64,000 bases of DNA from Branchiostoma belcheri. Its lineage: Eukaryota; Chordata; Leptocardii; Amphioxiformes; Branchiostomatidae. Made by a program: the position numbers and the translations under genes. Within the stretch, counting starts at the first letter, position 1. Every line of letters starts with the position of its first letter. Shown here piece by piece: positions 11,683 to 22,200 of this stretch. The stretch lies in the NCBI RefSeq assembly GCF_001625305.1, contig NW_017803909.1, positions 5,411,112 to 5,475,111 on the forward strand, in the 5' to 3' direction. Below the pieces are notes generated by a model that was not told the origin of the DNA, ran no database searches, and was given only the letters and a program-made list of their open reading frames with translations.

Positions 11683-14600
11683 CTAGCAGGGAGGTTTCTT
11701 GTCCGGCTCCATCATGCATCCAAAGAACGGCGCCTCGGGTAAGTCGTTTTCCCCAGAGTACACGGCACATTCCTTAAAGTCGCAGGGCCACTCCTTCCAC
11801 AGGTAGCGGATGTACGTGACGTTCTCCCAGCAGTCCTGCGTGAGCTGCAGGGTGATGGAATAGGAGGTGCTGGACACGATGGGGACTGGAACCCACTCCT
11901 GCGAAGTCATGGAGCACTGGTCCAAGTCTGGGGAGCAGCACACCTGGGGGAACGTCACAAATGTACAATCTTTACTGAAACAAACTGGTCCAAGTGTGGG
12001 GAGCAGCACACCTGAGGGGAACGTCACAAATGTACAATCTTTACTGAAAAAAACTGGTCCAAGTCTGGGGAGCAGCACACCTGGGGGGAACGTCACAAAT
12101 GTACAATCTTTACTGAAACAAACTGGTCCAAGTCTGGGGAGCAGCACACCTGGGGGGAACATCAGAAATGTACAATCTTTACTGACTTTTTCTTACCTCA
12201 AAACCCTCGTTGGCCTTGATGTTCACAGACGTGGGGTAAGTCCTGCGTACAGTCTTCTGCTCAGTATCCACGTCCACACTGACAGGACGCGGGCCCTGGA
12301 ACAGGACGTTGGCCTCGTTGTACGCTACAGCACGCGCACTGAGGACCAATCGGCTTCCGACGTCTTGTTTATCACGAGGATGGATGCTGGGTAAACAAAA
12401 TACATCACAGGTCAGATGACAGATTCAAAGTCTAAATGTACAACGAAGTCCGCTGTATTGAAAAAAAAGTTACATCTTCAAATCCATTTGATACTGCATA
12501 GCACTGTATCAAACTAGTGTGTAACACCTAAGACACTGTACCAGTTATGAAAAAATAAACGTGTAAACATGAAATCAGTCAGGATATTCTCTCTCCTTGG
12601 TGCTGAAAAAAAGGTACATCAAAACCATTTGATGGTGCATAGCACTGTACAAAACTGGTGTGTGACAATTGAGACACTGTTCAAGTTATCAAAGATAAAC
12701 AGGTACTAGTAAAATGAAATTGTAATCAATCAGGATATTTTCTCTCCTTGGTGCTGAATGGTGATCACATGGGGTGATGGACTTCAACGGAACTACATGT
12801 ATGTTATCATTAGATCTAACGTAGATTGTAGACCAACATTACATGTGTTGAACCCTGGAAGACTTTTTGAACCTCGGAAGACTAGTCGTCATGGACTAAA
12901 GGGTATCGAAATAAATGAATAAACGAATGTGTTGAAGCTTGTCCAAGTTTGAGGTTATTCCCTCTCCTTGGTGCTGAATGGTGATCACATGGACTTCAAT
13001 GGCACTCACACTGTTCTTGTTCATGTGTTCTCTTCATGTGTATGGCACCATACTCAGGACAAAGCTAGACTGCTTTTTAAGCCCTCTCCAAAGTAGGACT
13101 GCAATCCGCTGGACTGTATGCACTCAATTTGCAACAGCTATCACAACAAGAAAGGAATACATGTACTGGCTTCATCTTCAAACACATTGTGTGAAAGATA
13201 AATGCATAAATACCTCCCAAATGGTGAGATTGGATCCACCAGGTCCACAGCCACTGCCATGAAGACATTGGGCATGACTGGGTTAGGGACATAGCCGTAG
13301 TCAGCTGTCTGGTGCCACCTGATGGCTGGATAGCCCATGTTCATTTCACCTGGCTGTGTCTCTGTTGATATCTGAATGCCAGAAAAATATTAGATCATGA
13401 GAAAAGATACATTGGAATAGATGAATACTAACTATTCCATTTTGGTGCAGAAAGAAAATGACAACTGAAAACTACAACCTATAACACAACGACAGAAGTG
13501 GAAAGAAAAAATAAGTAAATATAGCATACAAAGACTATCACAAATGAATCTTTACACAGTCATACTAACTTTCAATCTATCTGGTGATATCCCATCTTGG
13601 TCTCACTTTGATTTTTTCTCTATGCTTCAGGCTTCAATATGTCTCTCATGTTGTGCACTAGTTTTCTCTGGAGATTACAAAAATCATTCCATACTATAGG
13701 AGTATTGTAAGCCATTTGTATGTTTCAAAATTGTGTAAAGTTACAAATCGTGTCCACCTGCACAAATCCAAAGGGGAAGTGTCTGTCTGTCTGTCCCCCA
13801 GTCCCCATGTACCACTCCTTCCTCCAGCTGTCAATCATCCCAGGGAAGGAACAGGAGTAGGAGTCAGGTTCAGGGGTGTTGGACTCTCCTGGGTGAGTAC
13901 ATCAACATTGTAAACATCAGGCCACAAAAATTACTTTGTGGTTGCATAAAGCACCCTAATGCTGCAAAAAGCTGCCTAGTAAAGTTTAAGCTATCTGCTG
14001 ACACGGGGGTAAGCTTCCGGATATCTATCTCAGTGCTTGTTTAAAGTTAAAACTTTTGGTCCAACACAAAAAAGTTCTCTCACCTAGAGCTTTCGACCAG
14101 TCACTCTAGTTTTCCTCAGTAGACTGACCCAGTGAAGCTTGTCACGTGGCTTCTTTGAAGTGTGGCGTCAACACTGGGTCAAAGGTATCTCAGTGCTTGA
14201 TAAACTCTAGTACTCCCTGCCACAATAACTGTGACACAGAGGCAAAGATGTGGTCCAAAATGGGACTGGACTCTGTAAATACTTGCTACTTTGTGATGTA
14301 GAGGTAAGAATGTGATCCCAAACATGACTAGTACCTATTAGTAGTAAGCTGTAGTTCTGATCATTTATTATGAATTTGTAGGACTGGTGTCTTCATGTAT
14401 CTTCATGTCGCAAAACGTACCTTGATACCAGATTGCCCCCATGATTGTCATATTCAGCAGAGGATGAATCATGGCATTCCACAGCACTGAATGTTCCCTG
14501 GGCCATCCTACCAGCTCAAAATCTTCCGTCTCTTCACTGTCAATAACATTAAAAATAAGACAGTGAGACAGCATTCTAGTCACTTTGGATTTGTAAAACA

Positions 14601-17600
14601 CTGGGAATATATGGACAACTGAACTTTAAGCCTTTAGGCCACACCAATTTAATTTGTTGTTTCTCAGATTTTTTCAGAAAAAATTTGAAACAACAGGGCA
14701 AAATGGCAGCAGGAGAACATGAGAGAAAGCAATATGTTTCACCAAACCACTTTGTGGTGTGGTGAAGCCATACATACAAGAAGGTGAAACCACAGCAATT
14801 AGACTAAGTGAAAGTTTGTTAATTAGTGACATAACTGCATATTTTGGGTTAGTATTAATGATGATTATATTACCCTTCAAGTTCAACACTATAAGAGTTC
14901 TTTATACCTACCTGTGTGTTATATTGCAGGTGTCCAACACCTGAGGTGGTGACCATGTCTCTATAGCTGTGCCGCTCCAGGTAGTGGCCACCAGTCCGAT
15001 GGGGTAGCCCAGGTGTTTGTACAGATCTCTCCCAAAGAACCAGCAAACAGCAGAGAAGTACTTCCAGTCTGCACCTCCAACACTTTCTATAAGGACACAT
15101 GGATCAAATGTTTATCATAAGTTATGCTTATTTCTGCAGTGTTGCTTGTACCTTGTATATAATTTTTAACTTGAGTAAAATTGTATTTAAAAAGGCCACA
15201 CCATTTGGAAGACTGCACACTACCAACTTTTTATAAAAAGAGATTGGCTTCAGACTGTTGTTGACTCTAGAATGACTCCAAAGCAAAATCATTCCAGCCC
15301 TAGTTGCTCACGCATTTTTTGTTTGTATCCTAAAAACATCCTCCCATGGCAGGGTCAGCGGCTCCGAGTTCCTTCTCCACCACTTACCCCTGCCGAATAA
15401 GCCCGCATCTTCTACTCTGCGACCCCAGGAATATTAATATTCATGAGCTTGCCTTATTTGGCATGACCCCATTTCTGACTTGGGCGGGGACGGGACGTCA
15501 CCCTCCCCGCCGGCGACTCCGCCGCCGCCGGTGACGAGCCTGCTGGGGAGTCACCGAGCCGCCCCCTCTTTTCTCCGCGCCGACACCTTCCCCGTGCTCG
15601 GCGGGATCCGCGTGCAGCCTCCAGCACACGGTAGGGCCCCGCCGACGCCTGCAGCGGCCTGCATCGCAAAAGTTCTCTTCCCAAGACGACGCCATATTTG
15701 TTTTTATTTGTCACTGAACAGCCGATGTAAGAGCCGACATGATTGGTTCCGATAGCTAGCGCAGCTCATAAATATTTAATGTAAAGTGCGTTGAAGATTT
15801 TCTCTGTGATACGTGATTGGCTGAGAGCGTGTCCCTGGAATCGGGTCGCAGAGTAGAAGATGCGGGCTTATTCGGCAGGGGTAAGGGGTGGAGAAGGAAC
15901 TCGGAGCCGCTGACCCTGCCATGGGAGGATGCCTAAAAATTGTCTGCAACCTTCTAAGAGAGAATAGCAAGAGAAGGGTTTAACTTACCAGAGCTAGCCA
16001 CAGCCCAGGGCTGCAAGATCTTGTCCAAGTCATACAGAGGTTTGTCTGACTGCATTCTTTCAACAGTGAACAGTCTAATGTCGGTGAAGTTATCTGCTTC
16101 TGCTATGGTCTGGGGGGCATGGAATGCCTACAATTGTGTGAGGTACAAAAAGAAATGGTTTAAGCACATGTATTTGTTATTTTAGATTCATTCATAAAAT
16201 TCATGATGTACATGCAAATATTTTTGTTTGGCATTTTTCATCCGTTGCAAAAGACAAAAAATTAATTACAGTTCATTAACAGATTAATATAATACTATGG
16301 TGTTTAATACCTTGTTGTAATGAGTCAAGGTGCAGATGTTGATTCCTGAATATCTTATCTTTAGATAAGTCACAATTATGTACAACAATCATTACCTGTC
16401 CCACAGTAAACTCCATGTTACTCTGTCCACTGCACACCCACACGTCTCCAAACATCACGTTTTCAAGAGAAATCCGCTGCAGTGTCCCGTTTACATCATG
16501 GACGCCATGAATTTGGTGCGGCCCTCCTGGTGGTATGGGGTCTAGCGAGACTTTCCAAACACCCTGCCCATCTTTTCCTGAGAGAAATAATGCAGCAGAC
16601 TGAATTTTTGATCATGATGTAAAAGAATGAGTATGAAGTGACATCACTGATCTAGTGGTTAAGAAAGCAGATTAGGGATCAAGGTCGCTGTATTCTCACT
16701 TAATCTTAAGAAAGACACTTTTCTCACTCTACCCAGATTAAATTGCATTGGTTCGAGATTACATGTACATAATAGCAGTAGAACATAAGGATAAGATTAC
16801 TATATCGATAATATTTGAATTTTAACTTTGACAGATGTAACTGTTATGTGATGGATTAACTTTATTGGAACCCAGGTATGGACTGTCAGTCAGAACATAA
16901 AACAAATACTGAAGAGAAACTAATGTAATTGAAAAACATACCTTTATAAACTGTGGTTGAGTAGTAACCTGATGTAAAACTGACGTTGACAGTGGCTCCC
17001 ACCTCTCCGTACCCCCAGAGTACAGCCCTGTGTGGGCCCTGCTGTAGAACCATGTGGTTCCCATAGTAGGAGGCCCAGTTGAACGTGGCCGGAGCTAATA
17101 AGTAGATTAAAAATTAAATTTCATTCTGTTTGCAATACACTATCCAATGATCACAACTAAGAGTTGTTCCCTCAAATATTAAATACTCTAGTGACACTTA
17201 AATAATCTCTCAAGGAAGTGTTTTTCAGCAATTTCTAGCATATTTCTCTCACCGTCATTGTGTTGGCAGTGTAGTTGAGTCATGATAACGTTACACAATT
17301 TGTATAAGGTTAAACAAAATTACTGTACTAGAAATGCATTCTGTGACAAAATACCATCATTTACTTGCATATGTTAGAGCTTGGTAAATGCTAAAATGGT
17401 AAATGATAAATGCTCTACAAATTGGAGGTTCCTGAACAGGGGTGCCAGAGTATACAGTGCAATTTTACGAAATACAGTGCAATTTTACGGAATATAGTAC
17501 AATCGTATTAGTATACAGTGCAATTCTACGGAATACAGTGCAATTGTAATTATACTAAAATTGCACTGTATACTAATACGATTGCACTGTATTCCGTAAA

Positions 17601-17888
17601 ATTGCACTGTATACTGATACGATTGTACTGTATTCCGTAAAATTGCACTGTATACTCTGGCACCCCTGGTGTAGTACCTGTAGTGTTGGCAGCAGAACTG
17701 TGAACAAGGCTAACAACGACCACAGCCACCAAGACAGTCAGTAAAGCCAGAATCCCGACTGCTACAACAACTCTGAAGAGCCTTCCGGAAAAAAAGCCTT
17801 TGGGCTCCACCAAGGAGACTTCCTCATGTTGAAGGAGACCAGAGGAAGCATTGATTCCTTCATCCTCTGTACTAGTGTCAGCTTCCAT
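11683..17888 (-). CDS. SIAE: Sialate O-acetylesterase paralogue C, predicted type II membrane-anchored form
   Basis: Minus-strand coding exons: 17678-17888, 16942-17094, 16396-16577, 15989-16127, 14912-15086, 14421-14536, 13758-13888, 13214-13371, 12197-12386 and 11683-11943. Phases close to 571 codons. The N-terminus is acidic and cytosolic-like (residues 1-35), followed by a long hydrophobic segment at about 39-62, with no signal peptidase site I would trust, so a type II signal anchor is likely. The catalytic body is complete: GQSNM (Ser about 174), WYQGESN, IRWHQTADYG, and a cysteine-rich C-terminal exon with a PWKEWPC-like block. A noncoding first exon is suggested by a donor (CAG/GTACGT) at about 18388 and an acceptor at about 18020. 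Intron 4 contains a 595 bp transposon, intron 1 a palindromic MITE, and intron 9 is almost wholly minisatellite. Human SIAE has about 523 residues; the excess is N-terminal. Confidence 0.9.
11944..12180 (-). repeat. Splice-acceptor minisatellite filling intron 9 of copy C
   Basis: Exon-like starts on the minus strand are at 12011, 12080 and 12149, with the true exon 10 starting at 11943; spacing is 68, 69 and 69 bp. All three extra units keep the CAG acceptor. The intron is only about 253 bp (11944-12196), so the array begins almost at the exon 9 donor. Confidence 0.9.
15337..15931. mobile_element. 595 bp TIR transposon with CpG-rich core in intron 4 of SIAE-C
   Basis: Arms of about 90 bp are inverted repeats (left starts CATCCTCCCATGGCAGGGTC, right ends in its complement). 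The element is flanked by the 8-bp direct repeat CCTAAAAA at 15329-15336 and 15932-15939. The core from about 15481 to 15690 is very GC-rich. No transposase is encoded, so it is non-autonomous. An 8-bp target duplication is typical of hAT-type elements, but the family is not proven. Confidence 0.85.
17437..17668. mobile_element. 232 bp palindromic MITE abutting the exon 1 donor of SIAE-C
   Basis: The ends CAGGGGTGCCAGAG and CTCTGGCACCCCTG are perfect inverses and the arms fold over nearly the whole length, each made of repeats of a unit like TACAGTGCAATTTTACGGAA. CAGGGG termini resemble hAT ends, but I cannot find an 8-bp target duplication. It ends 9 bp from exon 1. Confidence 0.85.
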
Positions 17889-19227
17889 GGTGGAGAGTGT
17901 ACTGTAGGGCTGTGCATCACATGCTCACTAATGTCATGACATGTGGTAATGTTGGATGAAACCCTAGTAGGCTGTGCCTCAACTTGCAAGGACTGGGTTC
18001 TCTGGCTCCATCACTGATCCTGTGAAATGAATCTAATTAATTGCAATATTGATATTGCAATGAATAAGAAAATATATGTACTATAAAATTATCACAAATC
18101 ACAGTGATAAACTTGAATTTCCTGATTTTTGTAACTTAGGTTATTTTGCTCCTAATATTAACGTTATATATAAATCTCATAACATTTGTGCTAAAGGGTC
18201 ACAAACATTTGAAATGTATACATTTACACTGTAGAGGGTATGTGACTGGCAACAATGTCTGCAATGTTACTTAAAAATAAATAGCTCCAGATCACTTTCC
18301 TTCATGCTGCCTTGCTCTATTACGATATCTGATTCAGAAGATAGCCACATTATGTATCCAATGTTGGCACCGAAATATCGTACGTACCTGACATGCTGGG
18401 AAACCAATTTGAACTCTTTCCTCTCCCTCCCACACTGCCCCCAAAACGTCCACGTAGACACATGATACTTCCGGCTGTCATCTCGTGCAAACATCCCTAA
18501 ATCTAGAATGGGACAGTCTGAGTGATGAAGTAGGTAAAGTAGAGTAGCAAAGGAGATACTGGAACTTGATGGTGAAATACAAAGAAAGACATCATCTCAT
18601 CAACGATGTTAATTTCATATATAACGTAAATTTATATTGTTGCATCTCGTTTATTCCTTGCCTCGGTACCAGACGCTGGCGTTTCATAATATTGAAGCCA
18701 TACAATTTTTTTGGGGAAAGAACCCCTAATGCCCGCTACAGTAACTGTTGATGATCCGCCTGTACCCGTCCAAGCCCTTGGTTTTATTTATCTTTCACGC
18801 CCCCGTCACGCCCAGTAGCGAGGAGATAATTAGAGCCAGAGTGCCGATAGCGGGGCGTCTGGCTTCTGTAGCCGAAGGAGATTTCACAAATTAGTCAGGC
18901 CATGAGGCAGTATCCATTGGTCAAAGTGTATCCATTGCACACGTACGATGGATATACAGTCTGGCCAATGGATACTGCCTGGCCAATTTGATACAGTGTC
19001 TTTTGCGGCATCTGCTTGGAGATTTCTGCCCCCCCTGCCCCCCAAGCAAGTTTTAATTGTATAACCAAGGAGCTTCTACACAAGCTCCTCGGTATAACGT
19101 TACTGAGTTACTGGTGCCTATTGGCCAAGGACGTTATAACGTTACATGTTGCATTGTGTCCTACCGTCACGTGGAGATAGTCACATGACGAATCACCTGT
19201 TTTGAGGTCAAAGAGCACGAAGTAAAC
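17889..19227. promoter_or_regulatory. Head-to-head promoter region between SIAE-C and SIAE-D
   Basis: Transcription starts leftward for C (probable noncoding exon about 18389-18500, with an ETS-like CCGGAAGT near 18470 on the minus strand) and rightward for D (ATG 19228). The segment holds E-box elements close to D, several CCAAT/ATTGG sequences, and an inverted repeat at 18905-18980 (arms AGGCAGTATCCATTGG). I see no other protein gene here. Confidence 0.6.
19166..19189 (+). promoter_or_regulatory. Pair of CLEAR/E-box-like sites upstream of SIAE-D
   Basis: GTCACGTGG at 19166-19174 and GTCACATGAC at 19180-19189 sit 39-62 bp before the start codon. The consensus of the lysosomal CLEAR element bound by MiT/TFE factors is GTCACGTGAC, so the pair differs from it by one or two bases per site. 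The role is inferred. Confidence 0.45.
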
Positions 19228-22200
19228 ATGGCAATGTTGAAGATGTGCGGGTCGCTCTGTTTTCTGCTCGTTCTGTGTTGTTTGTCCCAGTCTAGCGTCG
19301 CTGGTGAGTATAGTGTCTGAAAGTAGCAATGTAGGGTTCAATTCAGCTGTGTTCGTGGATCTATAAGTTAAAATATTAGTTGTTTATTCGAAAAGATGTT
19401 TCATTAAGTCCAAAACATTGTCACTTGTTTTGAACAAAAGGGGGGCTTTGTTTACATGTACCATGTACTTCTAACAGGGTCCACTCTATTTTACCGATCT
19501 GTTTTCTAAGATAACAGTTGAATTTACTTTTGTAGTTGGCTCCTACAGCCGAATAAGTAACGTTAACATCTTATTTTCACAAGGTTCCCTTTCTGTAAAT
19601 ATATTGTCTCGCACAAAAGCTATTGATTAAATATTGCCACAATAATGGGCCCGGATGGTGCTGTGGCAGTATAATGCATGGCCAATGTCCTTGGTGTGGC
19701 TTTAGGTGTGACAAGTTGATTTACGTTTTATGTAATGTAACCAGCCGCCGTGTACACAAGCTGTTGTGTTAGCGGTGTGAAAAGGGGTGGGTACCGTTAT
19801 ACAGTGATTTACTGGGTGGGCGTGACCATTATGCACACAGATAGACTTTCACTGCGTAGACAACAGCTGTTGCCACCTGTTGAAAACAATTACTTAAAAA
19901 CAATTGCCAATCTAGATCTATTCAATCCAAAAGTTTCGACATGAAACTTAAAGCACAAGTTGTCTTCTTTATCACCAAATTAATAACTACAAAATGTATG
20001 TGTATATTGGTTGTTTAGTGTGAATAAAGTCGAATTGGGATAAGTCCTTGGACTCTAACCAAAATCAATGATAGATAATTATCGCTATTTCAGGCTGAGA
20101 AACAGATTTCAGTGCTTCAGAACACTTATGATCATTTTTCTATCAAAGCTCCCAGCACGTTCAACTGGGCCTCCTACTATGGGAACCACATGGTTCTACA
20201 GCAGGGCCCACACAGGGCTGTACTCTGGGGGTACGGAGAGGTGGGAGCCACTGTCAACGTCAGCTCTACATCAGGAGGTTTTTACTCAACCAAAGTCTAT
20301 GAAGGTACAAGTATATTAAATCTTTTATTCCTTCCACTGTAGAAAAACTCTTAAAGTTGCTCTTTTGATTTCTTTTTGAAATAAGATTTCCCCTACAGAG
20401 GGAGTGATGATTCTCAACGTTTTATCTTTTTTTTTTCAAATATGAGAACAAACATATGAACTTGGCTTAACTCTTTCTAACATCTTCTATTTAAACAAGT
20501 GCTTATGGCGAGGTGTTGGTGGTGCAATGGTTAGAGCATTGGACTCTGAACCAATAAGTCCATGGTTCATTACTCACCGTGGCCCGACGTTGTGCCCTTG
20601 GGAAAGGCACTTCACACGACTTCCCTCCCTGTACGATGGAGTGATGCCCACCGAGCCTCTTAGGCTAATCTGTCACTACGGATTTGGTGCGCCAATCTGA
20701 CAACTTCTGCACATTTGCCACCAAGAGCCGTTAAATTTTTTTTAATGCTTATATCTTCTTCTCAATGCCTTTCCCAGGCCACGATGGTAGAGGTGTTTGG
20801 AAAGTGACGCTGCAGCCGACGGCAGCGGGAGGGCCGTACCAGTTCCAGGGCGTCCATGACAACCAGGGGATGTTACAGTGGATCCTGCTGAAGGACGTTA
20901 TGTTTGGAGACGTGTGGGTGTGCAGTGGGCAGAGCAACATGCAGTTCACTGTCAGTCAGGTAGGCTGCATGTTGTAGCACGATAGATTGTATATTACCGG
21001 GTAAGTCAACATAACCAAGCAAGACATACAAAGCTAGGGCAAAAAAAGGGAAAAAGGGAGGCAGGGACTACATTTTGTGAAATAGAGAGGAAAGATGCAT
21101 GACTGAGTGTGGACAAAAAGTTGAAGATTTTCAAAGCATGTGACATACATGTATCATAATTGAGAGCTACATACATGTAGCACACACACTCCTTTATATA
21201 TACACATATACATTCTATCACATTTGAGAGATTGAAAGGAAACGATTATTTACCAGTAATATGTTGTAAGCAAAATGACATGACATTTAACTGTTCCCCT
21301 TTGCTCCTGTACCTGTACCTGTAGGGCTTCAATGCCTCAGCTGCCATCGCAGAGGCTAAAAACTTCCCAGACATCCGACTGTTCACAGCAGACCTGGTGC
21401 AGTCTGACAAACCTCTGTATGACTTGGACAAGATCCTGCAGCCCTGGGCTGTGGCTAGCTCTGGTGAGCAGACGTATTCTTGTTTATGTGTCAAATGTTA
21501 AGGTTTTAAAAGGGTTAAAGATTAGTGTAATTCTCTAAAAATCTTTGCAATCGAATGGTTCTGAGCAAGCTAATGGGAGTCAGTGACTGAGCAAATTTTT
21601 AAAGTGAGATGTTGTAGAACCAAGAAAATAAATTTGTGTGGTATAACGCCTCCTTGCAGAAAGTGTTGGAGGTGCAGATTGGCAGTACTTCTCTGCTGTT
21701 TGCTGGTTCTTTGGGAGAGATCTGTACAAACACCTGGGCTACCCCATCGGACTGGTGGCCACTACCTGGGGCGGCACACCTGTGGAGGCGTGGTCATCTC
21801 CTCAGGTGTTGGAAAAGTGCAACATTACAAACAGGTAAACCTGAAACGTTGGTATTCAGAGATGGCAGACTTCACCCCTTTACTCACCCAACTTTGCAAC
21901 TCTCCCAGTCCTTGTCAGAAAAAAATAGCGAAGAGGATATGTAGAAATGTATAATGCATTGTGTATATTGGGAACTGAAGAAACACTCACATACCCTAGG
22001 TATTGTAATGTTGTGTACTATTTTTTGTTTCATGATGTACATAAATACATTTTATATATGTGCGGCAAAATGCAACGCTAGTAAATGAATTTTCAAAGGA
22101 AAGCGACACATACAAACAAACAAACAAACGTACTTCACTTCATTGATTTGAGGTAAATGTTATACCAAGGACTTGATATTAAGTCCTTTGTTATGCATAA

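Noticed and set aside
15346..15755. Proline/arginine-rich open frames
   Set aside because: They fall within the GC-rich core and inverted arms of the 595 bp transposon.
20513..20575. Functional tRNA gene
   Set aside because: A and B boxes are present, but stems do not pair properly and a SINE body follows.
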